Positions 16,245 to 24,997 of a stretch of 64,000 nucleotides of DNA are shown piece after piece. Within the stretch, counting starts at the first letter, position 1. Every line of letters starts with the position of its first letter. The position numbers were made by a program, and so were the translations under genes. The stretch is from positions 124,001 through 188,000 of the forward strand of contig CAINJJ010000030.1 of assembly GCA_903849645.1 (NCBI GenBank). Direction: 5' to 3'. The notes under the pieces are model-generated. The model ran no database searches. It was not told where the DNA came from and worked only from the letters and a program-made list of their open reading frames with translations. This stretch comes from an uncultured Acidobacteriaceae bacterium. Lineage in GTDB: Bacteria > Acidobacteriota > Terriglobia > Terriglobales > Acidobacteriaceae.

Positions 16245-17888
16245 TTATACCTGAACCTTGACGGCAATGGGAAAACGGCGTCCCATGCCAAACGACTTTG
16301 AGGTCACTTTCAACACGGGCGCGGCCTGCTGGCGCTTGTATTCGGAGCGCTCCACCAGACGCACTACCTGTTGGACGAGGTCGAGGGCAAAACCGTTCGC
16401 CGCCGCGATCTGCTCGGGGGTTTCGTAGCGCTCGACATAGGCCTCGAGGATGGGATCGAGCACCTCGTAGGGGGGCAGCGAATCGGTGTCTTTCTGGTCG
16501 GGCCGGAGTTCGGCGGAGGGGGGCTTCTCCAGGATGGCCCAGGGAATGACCTCGGTCTCGCGGTTGAGCCAGCGGCAGACAGAGTAGACGCGCGTCTTCA
16601 CCAGATCGCCAATCACGGCGAGCGCACCCACCATGTCGCCGTAGAGGGTGCAGTAACCCACGGCCATCTCGGACTTGTTGCCCGTAGTCAGGACGAGAGC
16701 TGAAAATTTGTTGGAGAGGGCCATGAGCAGGTCCCCACGGATGCGGCTCTGGATGTTCTCTTCGGTGGTGTCGGGACGGGTACCGGCAAAGAGGGGCTCG
16801 AGGGCGTGGGTGAACTCGGCAAAGAGGCCGCTGATGCCGATGAGCTCGAAACGGATTCCCAGATTGGCGGCCAGCTTGCGGCTGTCGTCGATGGAGCCGG
16901 CAGAAGAGTAGGGGCTGGGCATTCCGATGCCGAGCACATTCTCAGCACCCAGCGCATCGCGGGCGATGGCCGCCACCAGCGCCGAGTCGATGCCTCCGCT
17001 TAGGCCCACGAGGGCCTTTTTGAAACCGCATTTCCGAACGTAGTCACGGGTGCCAAGCACCAGCGCCTGCCAGGCGGCCGCGTCGTCTTCTTCCGCGGCG
17101 GGGGCAACAGCCGGCTCGGCGAATGGATCAACGATCACGAGGTCCTCGGCAAAGGAGGCGCCCTGGGCGATGACGTCTCCGCGCGCGTTCAAGGCCAGCG
17201 AGGAGCCGTCGAAGATAAGGCTGTCGTTGCCGCCCACCTGGTTGCACATCAGCACGGGGATGCCGTCGCGGCGGGCGATGGAGGCCAGCATCTTGCGACG
17301 GGTTGCCCGCTTGGAGTGCCAGAAAGGCGAGGAAGAGAGGTTGATGTGCAGGGAGGGGCGCTGCTCCATCAGCTCTTCCATCGGGTCAATTCTGTAGAGG
17401 CGGCGGGGCCAGAAGTTCTTGTCGTTCCAGGCGTCCTCGCAGATGGTGATGGCGAGGCGCAGCCCATCGAGTTCGACGACCTGCTGGGACCTGGCCGCGG
17501 CAAAATAGCGCTGCTCGTCGAATACATCGTAGAAGGGCAGCAGGCGCTTGTGCTGTTCCAGCAGCACACGGCCCGCGTCGAGCAGCACGGCGGCGTTCAC
17601 GGCGGGCTTGCCGGTCTCTGATGGCGCGGGGAGGGCGACACCAGCCAGGACTGCGGTGGGCAGCGCGCGGGTGGCCTCTGCAAGTTCATCAACGGCCGCG
17701 CGGCAGCGGGCGAGAAAGCTGGGCTTCTCAAGGAAATCAGCGGGGGGATAGCCGCAGATTGCGAGTTCGGAAAAGACAATCAGCCGCGCACCCGATGCAG
17801 CGGCCCGGCGAGAGGAGGCAATGATTTTTTCCAGGTTTCCGGTGAAATCCCCGACGGTGGGATTGATCTGGGCCAGCGCTATCTTCAC
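16245..17888 (-). CDS. nadE: Glutamine-dependent NAD+ synthetase
   Basis: A 547-residue two-domain enzyme for the last step of NAD synthesis. The N-terminal nitrilase-type glutaminase has the triad Glu41 (VFSELAICGY), Lys114 (EQHKRLLPF) and Cys150 (ITICEDAWND). Ammonia is channelled to the C-terminal synthetase domain, whose P-loop is LSGGIDSALVAA at about residue 300. That domain also has the ATP/NaAD-binding GNKSEMAVGYCTLYGD. Size and order match bacterial glutamine-dependent NadE. Its start overlaps no neighbour, and it sits 61 bp upstream of the dsbA-like gene. Confidence 0.95.
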   Translation of the reverse strand: MKIALAQINPTVGDFTGNLEKIIASSRRAAASGARLIVFSELAICGYPPADFLEKPSFLARCRAAVDELAEATRALPTAVLAGVALPAPSETGKPAVNAAVLLDAGRVLLEQHKRLLPFYDVFDEQRYFAAARSQQVVELDGLRLAITICEDAWNDKNFWPRRLYRIDPMEELMEQRPSLHINLSSSPFWHSKRATRRKMLASIARRDGIPVLMCNQVGGNDSLIFDGSSLALNARGDVIAQGASFAEDLVIVDPFAEPAVAPAAEEDDAAAWQALVLGTRDYVRKCGFKKALVGLSGGIDSALVAAIARDALGAENVLGIGMPSPYSSAGSIDDSRKLAANLGIRFELIGISGLFAEFTHALEPLFAGTRPDTTEENIQSRIRGDLLMALSNKFSALVLTTGNKSEMAVGYCTLYGDMVGALAVIGDLVKTRVYSVCRWLNRETEVIPWAILEKPPSAELRPDQKDTDSLPPYEVLDPILEAYVERYETPEQIAAANGFALDLVQQVVRLVERSEYKRQQAAPVLKVTSKSFGMGRRFPIAVKVQV

Positions 17889-17916
17889 CCTCTCAGTTTA
17901 ATCCCCCTGACGCGGA

Positions 17917-17943
17917 AAGGCCGCCCGGCGGGAGGGCGGCCTT
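17917..17943 (-). terminator. Terminator downstream of the sugar transferase gene
   Basis: AAGGCCGCCC (17917-17926) and GGGCGGCCTT (17934-17943) form a perfect 10-bp stem with a 7-nt loop, in the 79-bp gap between the sugar transferase stop and nadE. The minus-strand tail is CCTTTCCGCG, so T-poor. Confidence 0.55.
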
Positions 17944-17967
17944 GTGGTTTGTGAGGCTGCGCCCGGT

Positions 17968-19491
17968 TCAGGAACCGGTGCCTGAAAACACCACGCCGAT
18001 GGTGCGGATGATGATCTTGATGTCGAGGAAGATGCTCCAGTTCTCGATGTAGGCGACGTCCTGGGAGATGTAGCTGTCAAACGAGGGGTCCTGGCGGGAC
18101 TGTACCTGCCAGAGGCCCGTGATGCCGGGGGTGACGTCGAGGCGGCGCAGATGGCTGAGCTTGTACTCCTTGACCTCGCTGGCCAGGGGTGGACGGGGTC
18201 CCACAACGCTCATGTCGCCGCGCAGCACGTTCAAAAACTGCGGGATCTCATCGATCGAGTACTTTCGCATCCATCGGCCCAGCCTGGTGATGCGCGGGTC
18301 GTTGCTGATCTTGAACAAGACGCCGTCGCGTTCGTTCATGTGCATCACGTCGCTCCGGCGCATCTCCGCATCGCGGACCATGGTGCGGAACTTGAAGCAG
18401 CGGAAGACGAGTCCCTTTTTGCCGATGCGATCCGAGGCATAGAAGATGGGCCCTGGGGAATCGAGCCTGACGGCGATGGCGATGACCAGCAGAACGGGGG
18501 AAAGGAGGAGGAGAACCAAGGAAGAAAACACCAGGTCGAGTCCCCGCTTCAACAGCATCCCGATCTCTGGGACGTGTCCGCGATGGAGCGGGATGGTGGG
18601 AAACAGGCCAATGTATTCGATGGGGCTGCTCCACGAGAGCCCGTTGTACATGTCCGGGACGAGGCGAAGGTCGACACCGTGCACGCGAGCCTGTTCGAGG
18701 GCATCTTGAACCACTCCCCGCTCGCATGGGGTGGTGAAGAAGATCTCATCCACGAAGTGCTGGCGGGCGTGCTCGAACATGGTCTCAAGCGTACCCACCA
18801 CGTCACCGGAGCTGCCCATGAACCTGGAACTGTGGCCGACGCCCGGAAAATCGATGAAGCCCCTGAAACGATATCCCAGGTGGCGAATGCTCTCCAGGTG
18901 GTGGCGCAAGGCATGGGCCTCAGGACCGGTGCCGACAATGAGCACATTCCTCATGCCCAGTCCTTTTTCAAACCGCTGATAGAGCAACAGGCGATAAAGA
19001 AGCCTGCGCAAACTGAGGCTGACCGTGACGATTACCAGGGTAATCAGGACAATGCTGCGGGGAATGTCCTCCGCATGTACCAAATAGAGGGTTCCGGTGA
19101 GCAGGAGCCCGGCCGTAAAGCAGGCCTGGACGCTCAACCGCTGCTCGTTCAGATAGGTGGTGAGCTTGGTCGGGGTATAGAGGTTGAGGCGGCGGCTGAT
19201 CACAATCAGGGTTACGATGAATCCGAAAAGCAGGGCCAGCAGGATGCCGCGCGAACGGCCATGGATGAGCGTGCCGTGCCAGAATCCCCGTGCTCCAGCC
19301 AGCGGACCTGTATGCATCTCATAGAGCGTGGCCAGAATCGCGGCTCCGAAGGTCGTGAACACATCCAGAATCATCCAGAGCTTGCCCGTGGGGGGCGTTC
19401 CGCGCATCGGATTGCCGGCTGGCCCCGCGGCCAATTCAGGCGACGAAGACACCGAAGCTGAAACTCTCTGCCAGAATTCCGATGTAGCCAT
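17968..19491 (-). CDS. Exopolysaccharide polyprenyl-phosphate sugar transferase (WcaJ/WbaP type)
   Basis: A 507-residue inner-membrane enzyme that transfers a sugar-1-phosphate to undecaprenyl phosphate, the first step of exopolysaccharide assembly. The N-terminal half has about four or five membrane helices (for example ILLALLFGFIVTLIVI and ACFTAGLLLTGTLYLVH) and a CoA-binding-like Rossmann section (NVLIVGTGPEAHAL). The C-terminal catalytic domain starts with KRGLDLVFSSLVLLLLSP, the re-entrant helix. It continues with PIFYASDRIGKKGLVFRCFKFRTM, a motif conserved in bacterial sugar transferases, and ends VGPRPPLASEV...PGITGLWQV. No glycosyltransferase cluster is attached, so it seems to work as a solitary initiator. 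A palindrome lies 22 bp upstream of its start. Confidence 0.9.
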   Translation of the reverse strand: MATSEFWQRVSASVSSSPELAAGPAGNPMRGTPPTGKLWMILDVFTTFGAAILATLYEMHTGPLAGARGFWHGTLIHGRSRGILLALLFGFIVTLIVISRRLNLYTPTKLTTYLNEQRLSVQACFTAGLLLTGTLYLVHAEDIPRSIVLITLVIVTVSLSLRRLLYRLLLYQRFEKGLGMRNVLIVGTGPEAHALRHHLESIRHLGYRFRGFIDFPGVGHSSRFMGSSGDVVGTLETMFEHARQHFVDEIFFTTPCERGVVQDALEQARVHGVDLRLVPDMYNGLSWSSPIEYIGLFPTIPLHRGHVPEIGMLLKRGLDLVFSSLVLLLLSPVLLVIAIAVRLDSPGPIFYASDRIGKKGLVFRCFKFRTMVRDAEMRRSDVMHMNERDGVLFKISNDPRITRLGRWMRKYSIDEIPQFLNVLRGDMSVVGPRPPLASEVKEYKLSHLRRLDVTPGITGLWQVQSRQDPSFDSYISQDVAYIENWSIFLDIKIIIRTIGVVFSGTGS

Positions 19492-20056
19492 AAGTCTTTG
19501 CGGACCTCAACGTTCCATTCAGAATGGAATGTTCAGCAAACGGGTTTCCACCAATGGTGCGGCGGGGAGCAAAACCACTTTGCGTCGAGCAAACTGGGGT
19601 TATGAACGGTTGGATGCCCGATGCATATCAACAGTTGCCGCATGATGCAAATATTCCTGCCCTTGCGAGTCTGCCTTCAGGACAGAGATCCGCCCTGACA
19701 CAACTCTCATGCCTGATAAACGGCCGCCGCGGTCTGACTCTGGAGTATGAGAACGGGAAGTCAACTGGCCCGAATAATTGTGTCTGACCGCAAACGACTG
19801 CAATTGAAATGGATTGCAGGCAACAAAAGCCTTCGGCGAAATCGCTTCCGGCTTGGATATTTTCAAGTGACTCGGTCTTGATTCTATCAAGCATTGTCAC
19901 CGGACAACACCCTTTCCCGCTCGATGCTGCCCATTCAAAAGGGGCTATTTCCTGGCGGATAAGACGTTGTCACTGACAGAATCACCCATTTGGGGCGTTC
20001 CCGCAAGGGCAAATTGATACAGACTTGGTTACCAAGGTTACTTTTGGGTATTTTCC
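19492..20056. other. 565-bp intergenic region upstream of the sugar transferase
   Basis: No convincing gene on either strand. It probably holds the promoter of the minus-strand sugar transferase, near its palindrome, and the 3' region of the ABC ATPase gene. A short perfect inverted repeat CTTGGTTACCAAG lies at 20024-20036, 21 bp past the ATPase stop, without a proper T-run. The region looks less GC-rich than neighbouring genes. Confidence 0.4.
19513..19529. promoter_or_regulatory. Operator-like palindrome upstream of sugar transferase
   Basis: TTCCATTC-A-GAATGGAA: perfect 8-bp arms around one base, extendable with a single mismatch to 19510-19532. It lies 22-38 bp before the start codon of the exopolysaccharide sugar transferase, where a repressor or activator would sit. 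The cognate protein is unknown. Confidence 0.45.
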
Positions 20057-20905
20057 TCAATCTGATGGGATGAGGTAGGCATCCAGCGTCAGGAACTGCT
20101 GAATATGGGGATCAGGGCTCATCAGAAAATCCCGCAGGGGTCCAAAAAACTGCGCTCGGCCCGCATGAAGAAACAGGACCTGGTCGGCGAGGCGCTCGGC
20201 AAAGCGCATGTCGTGGGTGACCACAATGCTGGTGAAACCCAGTTGGTGCTTCAGCCGCTGAATCAGGTCACCGAGCCGGCGGGCGATGATGGGATCGACC
20301 ATGGTGGTGGGCTCATCATAGAGGACCACCTCGGGTTGGGCCGCAAGGGCCCGAGCAATGGCCACGGCGCGCTTGCGCCCCGTGGAAAGGCTGGCCGGCA
20401 GCGACTCGACCACATCCTCGGCGCCCACAAGCCCCACCAGGCGGTCCACCAACTGCTGGATCTGGTCTTCATCCAGGCCGCCGCGCTCGCGCAGGGGAAA
20501 GGCCACATTCTCACGCACGGTAAGCGAGTCAAACAGGGCGCCGTTCTGAAAGACCATGGTGATGCGCTTGCGGATGGCCTGCATGCCGTCTTCGTCGAGG
20601 CCGGTGATCTCCTGGCCATCGACGCGGATGGAGCCGCTGTCGGGCTTGAGAAAGCCCATGAGCATGCGCAGGGCGACGGATTTGCCCACGCCGCTGCGGC
20701 CCAGGATGCACAGGGTCTGCCCGCGATTCACATGAAAGCTCACATCGTCCAGCACCACCCGGCCATTGAACGAGATGCCAATGTGCTCGAACTCGATCAT
20801 GGGGGCGGAGGTGGGCGTGGCGGCGGGGGCGATCCAGTCCTCTGCCGCTTCACCGGGTCCGGAGAGCGCCTCGGAGAGATCCGTATTGTCGGTTGGCTCA
20901 GGCAT
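20057..20905 (-). CDS. ABC transporter ATP-binding protein (MlaF-like)
   Basis: A 282-residue cytosolic ATPase subunit. Walker A is GRSGVGKS (about 72-79), the Q-loop is MVFQNGALFDSLTVREN, Walker B is EVVLYDEPTT and the H-loop is VVTHDM. The NGALFDSLTV segment and the DPIIARRLGDLIQRLK helix are typical of the MlaF/Ttg2A group that powers lipid traffic between the two membranes. The ABC signature reads LSTGR rather than the usual LSGGM. About 30 extra N-terminal residues precede the domain. No MlaE permease or MCE-domain protein is encoded next to it, so the partner must be elsewhere. It follows mobA by 10 bp, suggesting one transcript. Confidence 0.87.
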   Translation of the reverse strand: MPEPTDNTDLSEALSGPGEAAEDWIAPAATPTSAPMIEFEHIGISFNGRVVLDDVSFHVNRGQTLCILGRSGVGKSVALRMLMGFLKPDSGSIRVDGQEITGLDEDGMQAIRKRITMVFQNGALFDSLTVRENVAFPLRERGGLDEDQIQQLVDRLVGLVGAEDVVESLPASLSTGRKRAVAIARALAAQPEVVLYDEPTTMVDPIIARRLGDLIQRLKHQLGFTSIVVTHDMRFAERLADQVLFLHAGRAQFFGPLRDFLMSPDPHIQQFLTLDAYLIPSD

Positions 20906-20915
20906 CGTCCTGAAT

Positions 20916-21581
20916 TCAGCTTACGCGAAGCTCGCGGTCCAGAAGCTGACCTGCGCGGACAAGGTCCGCGGGCCGGTTGACGTTGAGGAGCCAGAAGGCG
21001 GCGGGAAGTCCGGCGGGATGGGTGACACTGCCGGTTTGCGCCAGCAACTCGACCGGGAGCACCTTCAGGAGGCGGCCTAACCGGGCCGCGGCAGTCTGAA
21101 AAGCCGCATAGCAGCCGCCGCGGCCCTCCGCGAGCTCCCGCTGGAGCCAGGGAAGCGACTCACGAGATACGACTGCCGGAAATGTCTGAGCAAAGCCGTT
21201 GACAGAGCAGAGGGTGACGGCCGCTTGAGTGATTTGCGCGTGATGGGCCAGGCAGGCCAACAGAGACGACGGCAACAAGGGCGTATCGACCGAGACAAAG
21301 AGGAATCGCGACGCCGGGGTGGAGGCCAGGGCTGCGCAGACGCCCCCAAGCGGGCCAGAGCCGGGATGCTTGTCTTCGATAACGGGGGCAAACTCGGAGA
21401 GCGGAGAGTGGGCGCCGGCAATTGCCGCAGTGAGCCCTGCCTGGCGCAAGGCTCCCAGCGCATGGTTGATCAGGGGCTGCCCTGCCAGCAGTTGCAGGGC
21501 TTTATCGGCGCCCATGCGGCTCGACTGGCCGCCGGCAAGGACAAATCCCGCCATGTGCGGCGGGACGAAGACCAGGCTCAA
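20916..21581 (-). CDS. mobA: Molybdenum cofactor guanylyltransferase
   Basis: A 221-residue MobA-type nucleotidyltransferase that joins GTP to molybdopterin to make the bis-MGD form of the cofactor. The N-terminal nucleotide loop LAGGQSSRMGADKA is diagnostic, and the metal-binding region FLFVSVDTPLL follows at about residue 95. The start is either a TTG at 21581, overlapping the upstream peptidase stop (TTGA), or an ATG at 21554 that gives MAGFVLAGG, the more usual N-terminus. The C-terminal half is less conserved. A molybdoenzyme partner is not in the window. Confidence 0.85.
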   Translation of the reverse strand: MSLVFVPPHMAGFVLAGGQSSRMGADKALQLLAGQPLINHALGALRQAGLTAAIAGAHSPLSEFAPVIEDKHPGSGPLGGVCAALASTPASRFLFVSVDTPLLPSSLLACLAHHAQITQAAVTLCSVNGFAQTFPAVVSRESLPWLQRELAEGRGGCYAAFQTAAARLGRLLKVLPVELLAQTGSVTHPAGLPAAFWLLNVNRPADLVRAGQLLDRELRVS

Positions 21582-22948
21582 CGCCCGGCCTCCTCCAGAA
21601 ACCGCACCACGGACTCGATGCCCAGCTCGAAGTTCCTGAGATGGAACTTTTCGTTGGGCGCGTGCAGGTTATCGTCGGGCAGCCCAAAGCCCATCATGAC
21701 GCTGGGAAGGCCGAGGTGCCGGTCAAAATCGCCGACGATGGGGATGGAACCGCCAGAGCGGATAAAGACAGTGTCCTTGCCCCAGACCTCGTGGAGGGCC
21801 CTGGTGGCGGCCTGGATGTAGGGGTTGTCAACCGGGATGAGGCAGGGGTCGCCGGAGTGGATGAGGCGCACCTCGATATCGACGCCGGCTGGGGCAATCT
21901 TCTCGACAAAGCCCTTGTACTGGGCAAAGGTTTTGGCGGGAGTCATGCCGGGAACGAGGCGCATGGAGACCTTGGCCAATGCCTTGGCGGGGATGACGGT
22001 CTTGGCGCCGGCTCCGATGAAGCCGCCGGGGATGCCGTGCACGTCAAGCGTGGGCCGGGCCCAGGTGCGCTCCAGGACGCTGTAGCCGGCCTCACCGACC
22101 AGTTGCCGCGAGCCCACCTCGGAGATGCGATAGTGTTCTTCGTCAAAGGGCAGGCTGCGCCAGGCGGCAAGTTCTTCCGGGCTGGGGGGAATGATGTCGT
22201 CGTAGAAGCCGGGGATGAGGATGTGGCCGTCCTCGTCCTTGAGGCGGGCCAGAATCTGGGCCAGCGACACAAAGGGATTGGGGGCGGCGCCGCCGTACAT
22301 GCCGGAGTGGAGGTCTGTCTTTGCGCCGCGGACCTCAAGCTCGGTATAGATCATGCCGCGCAGCCCGACGCAAAGTGTGGGCAGTCCAGGGGCGAAGAGC
22401 TCGGTATCAGAGACCAGGGCGAAATCGGCCTTCAGATCAGGCGGATTGGAGGCGACATAGGCAGCGATTCCCTCTCCGCCGACTTCTTCTTCGCCTTCCA
22501 TCAGCACGCGGACATTGATGGGCAGCTTGCCGGTGGCGGCCAGCAGGGACTCCAGCGCCTTGACCTGCGCCCAGACCTGTCCCTTGTCGTCGACCGCGCC
22601 GCGGGCGTAGAGGTTGCCATTGCGCTCGGTGGGTTCGAAAGGCGGGGAGAGCCACTCGTCGAGCGGGTCGGGGGGCTGGACGTCATAGTGGCCGTAACAG
22701 AGGACGGTTGGCTTGCCAGCTGCATGGAGCCAGTCGCCGTAGACGAGCGGGTGGCCGGCGGTCTCGATCAGGCGGACATTCTGAAGGCCAATGGCGGCCA
22801 GGTCCGCGGCCAGCACGGCGGCGGCCCGGCGGCAGTCGGACTTGTGCTCCGGGTCAGTGGAGACGGACGGAATGCGCAAAAAGGCCTTCAACTCATCAAG
22901 AAACCGGGGGTGGTTCTGGCGCGCGTAGTCCACAGCGGACGAAGACAT
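21578..22948 (-). CDS. M20 family metallodipeptidase
   Basis: A 456-residue zinc exopeptidase of the M20 (carboxypeptidase G2/dipeptidase) type. Zinc-binding residues can be seen in CYGHYDVQPPDP (His), ARGAVDDKGQ (bridging Asp) and EGEEEVGGEG (catalytic and metal Glu), with the final His in FIRSGGSIPIV...NEKFHLRNFE. A dimerisation domain sits in the middle. The ATG at 22948 is preceded by GGAG; open codons further upstream look non-coding. It releases amino acids from dipeptides or N-acyl substrates, but the exact substrate is not predictable. It overlaps the start of mobA. Confidence 0.9.
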   Translation of the reverse strand: MSSSAVDYARQNHPRFLDELKAFLRIPSVSTDPEHKSDCRRAAAVLAADLAAIGLQNVRLIETAGHPLVYGDWLHAAGKPTVLCYGHYDVQPPDPLDEWLSPPFEPTERNGNLYARGAVDDKGQVWAQVKALESLLAATGKLPINVRVLMEGEEEVGGEGIAAYVASNPPDLKADFALVSDTELFAPGLPTLCVGLRGMIYTELEVRGAKTDLHSGMYGGAAPNPFVSLAQILARLKDEDGHILIPGFYDDIIPPSPEELAAWRSLPFDEEHYRISEVGSRQLVGEAGYSVLERTWARPTLDVHGIPGGFIGAGAKTVIPAKALAKVSMRLVPGMTPAKTFAQYKGFVEKIAPAGVDIEVRLIHSGDPCLIPVDNPYIQAATRALHEVWGKDTVFIRSGGSIPIVGDFDRHLGLPSVMMGFGLPDDNLHAPNEKFHLRNFELGIESVVRFLEEAGR

Positions 22949-23041
22949 GGGCAGGGCTCCCTTCGATAGTGCGGCAAGAGTGAGTATAGCGTTTGAAGGG
23001 CAGGCCGGCCCACCGCGCAAATGGTTGAATCCGGGTGGACT

Positions 23042-23365
23042 TCAGTAGCGGGGGACGCGCGAATCGACCTCGGCCGACCAGGCGTTGATGCCGCCGCGCA
23101 CGGACTGAGCCTGCTCGAAACCCTCCTGGCGCAGCCAGGCGGCCACGCTGAGCGAGCGCATCCCGTGATGGCAAACCACCAGCAGATGCTCGTCGGGGTC
23201 GAGTTCCTGGTGGGCGCGGGCAGGCACCTCGCCCATGGGCATGGGCAGGCAGCCGGGGATGTGGGCCGTGGCGACCTCCCAAGGCTCGCGCACGTCGATG
23301 AGGCGTGCCTTTCTTGCCGCCAGCAGACCCGCTGCCTCGACGGCGGAGAGTTCGAGTTCAAGCAT
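23042..23365 (-). CDS. Rhodanese-like domain protein
   Basis: A 107-residue single rhodanese domain. The active-site loop CHHGMRS carries the catalytic Cys65, and the N-terminal DVREPWE and HIPGCLPMPMGEV motifs are conserved. The loop CHHGMRS is seen in GlpE-like and other stand-alone rhodaneses, which move sulfane sulfur between thiols. No signal peptide, so cytosolic. It lies 93 bp upstream of the M20 peptidase start on the same strand. Confidence 0.88.
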   Translation of the reverse strand: MLELELSAVEAAGLLAARKARLIDVREPWEVATAHIPGCLPMPMGEVPARAHQELDPDEHLLVVCHHGMRSLSVAAWLRQEGFEQAQSVRGGINAWSAEVDSRVPRY

Positions 23366-23427
23366 GGTTCAAGTGTAAGCTTTGGCCGGCCCGGCGGTCC
23401 GGGTTACCGCGCGGCGCAATGAGAAGG

Positions 23428-23456
23428 GCCGGTCCCGCCGCATCGGCGAAACCGGC
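23428..23456 (-). terminator. Terminator after the phosphoesterase gene
   Basis: Outer arms GCCGGT (23428-23433) and ACCGGC (23451-23456), inner arms CGCCG and CGGCG around CAT. It lies 22 bp past the minus-strand stop, followed on that strand by CCCTTCTC. A plausible intrinsic terminator with a weak T-tract. Confidence 0.5.
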
Positions 23457-23478
23457 TCCGTCGTTCGGATTACTTCGC

Positions 23479-24633
23479 TTACTTGGCTCCGAAGAGGTCG
23501 CTCATCAGATGGACCTTTTCGTCGGCCGCGTGATTGAGGTAGCGCAGGCCAAAGCCAGCTTCCAGGGTCTTGAGCAGCGAAAAGTGGTTGTACTTCACGG
23601 CGCTGGAGACGCCGGTGGGGGCGTAGCTGGTGTCGACGATGGTCACCACCTGGTTGGGCTCGGTGCCGTAGTCGTTCTCATCCCAGACCACAACGATCAC
23701 ATTGTTGCCCTGCTTCCAGACCTTGGAGCCCTTGATGGCCGCCACGAGGGTGCCGAGGGCGGCATCGCCCTGCGCAATGGCGTTCTGGTCCACGGAGCAG
23801 CCGGTGCCCACCTCGCTCGTACCGCGGCCGTGCTGGTCGTGGCACTGGTTGGGTGAGATGAACGAGTAGCTGGGTACGCTGCCGCTGGCCAGGTCGGCAT
23901 AGAGGCCGTCAAAGCCCACGATGTTCTTGAAGCTGTTCTTGGGATCCGAGCCTTCCTGCACGCTGGCGAAGTAGACAAACGGGTTGTGCTTGACGGCGTA
24001 GAGCTTGGGCATGCCGGGCTCGGCGGCGGTGAGGTTGGAGATGAGTCCGTCGCTGTTGTTGACGCCATCGGGGCCGTAGGGGGGCAGGTTCTCCTGGTAA
24101 GCCTTCCAGGTGAGCCCTTTCTCGACAAGCTGGTCGGCAATGGTCTTGCCGACGGTCCTGGCCGCGGCGATGGGGTCGTTGTAGACGGGAGAGTCCACTG
24201 AGCCTTCATTGGTGGTGTCGACGGCTGGGGTGGCCGCGTCGCGCCCGGTTCCGGCGATGGGGCAGATATTGGCCGTGGAAGCCTCGTTGGCGGGAGTTCC
24301 CAGCTCGATGTTCGAGACGCAGGTCGCATTGTGCCAGTCGGGCGAGAAGTCGTTGATGACGCCGAAGTTTGAGCCGCCCACAACCTCCAGGTAGTTGGTC
24401 AGGCTGGGATGGCCGACGCCAAAGTAGTTTTTGGCCAGGTTGGCAGAAGCGGCGTATTTGTTGATGAAGGGCGCATTGCTGTTGCCGATGATCTGGCTGT
24501 AAGCGTGGTTCTCCATCATGATCACGAAGGCGTGGTCGAGGGGCGGAACCGGGTTTTCGTGTTCCTGGGCCGGCAGGGAGCCGGCGGCGGATGCGGCGAG
24601 ACACAGCAAGAGCGCAGTCTGCTTGACGTTCAT
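23479..24633 (-). CDS. Exported phosphoesterase family protein (acid phosphatase/phospholipase C-like)
   Basis: A 384-residue secreted protein. The signal peptide covers residues 1-22 (LLCLAASAAGSLPAQ). The rest fits the PF04185 phosphoesterase family: HAFVIMMENHAYSQIIG at the N-terminus (metal-binding Glu-Asn), GHPSLTNYLEVVGG, and VIVVVWDENDYG near residue 320. These enzymes cleave phosphate mono- or diesters outside the cytoplasm, using an alkaline phosphatase-like fold. AGGAGG lies 7 bp upstream of the ATG, an unusually strong ribosome site. Substrate unknown. Confidence 0.87.
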   Translation of the reverse strand: MNVKQTALLLCLAASAAGSLPAQEHENPVPPLDHAFVIMMENHAYSQIIGNSNAPFINKYAASANLAKNYFGVGHPSLTNYLEVVGGSNFGVINDFSPDWHNATCVSNIELGTPANEASTANICPIAGTGRDAATPAVDTTNEGSVDSPVYNDPIAAARTVGKTIADQLVEKGLTWKAYQENLPPYGPDGVNNSDGLISNLTAAEPGMPKLYAVKHNPFVYFASVQEGSDPKNSFKNIVGFDGLYADLASGSVPSYSFISPNQCHDQHGRGTSEVGTGCSVDQNAIAQGDAALGTLVAAIKGSKVWKQGNNVIVVVWDENDYGTEPNQVVTIVDTSYAPTGVSSAVKYNHFSLLKTLEAGFGLRYLNHAADEKVHLMSDLFGAK

Positions 24634-24997
24634 GGTGCTTTCAACCTCCTGGGTGGAAAGTTCTGTCTGCGGGGAAGGGGCGCCGCGGGGAAGCGGGCAC
24701 GATAGGCGTGACGTGCGCTTGATAGCCCCTTGAGGTCAGGCTTGCGGCCCGGAAGGTCCTCTCAGGGGTCCCCAGGCCATAAAGGCGCCGGAGAAGCAGT
24801 GAAAGAGAAGGATTCAAGGTCCGTTGTGACTCTAGGGCGGGCAGATTACAGAGGGGTGAACGCTGGGAAGAAATCTGATGACAAGTTCGCAGGCACGGCA
24901 GAAATCCTGCCGGTCTCAAGACATGGAAGAACCGTGCGGGGTGGGCAGGGCTTGTTTTCAGGCGCCTGCCCAGAGGTTCCGCCGACTACCCGCTGCC
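24634..24997. other. 364-bp gap, no gene recognised
   Basis: It holds the ribosome site AGGAGG (complement at 24645-24650) of the phosphoesterase gene. I see no convincing promoter, riboswitch or reading frame; short open frames on both strands have the composition of random GC-rich DNA. Confidence 0.4.

Noticed and set aside
18151-19461. Long plus-strand frame across the sugar transferase
   Set aside because: Antisense to a gene with clear membrane helices and catalytic motifs; no recognisable domain.
19628-19900. 90-codon minus-strand frame in the gap before the sugar transferase
   Set aside because: No ribosome site, no family resemblance, composition like non-coding DNA.
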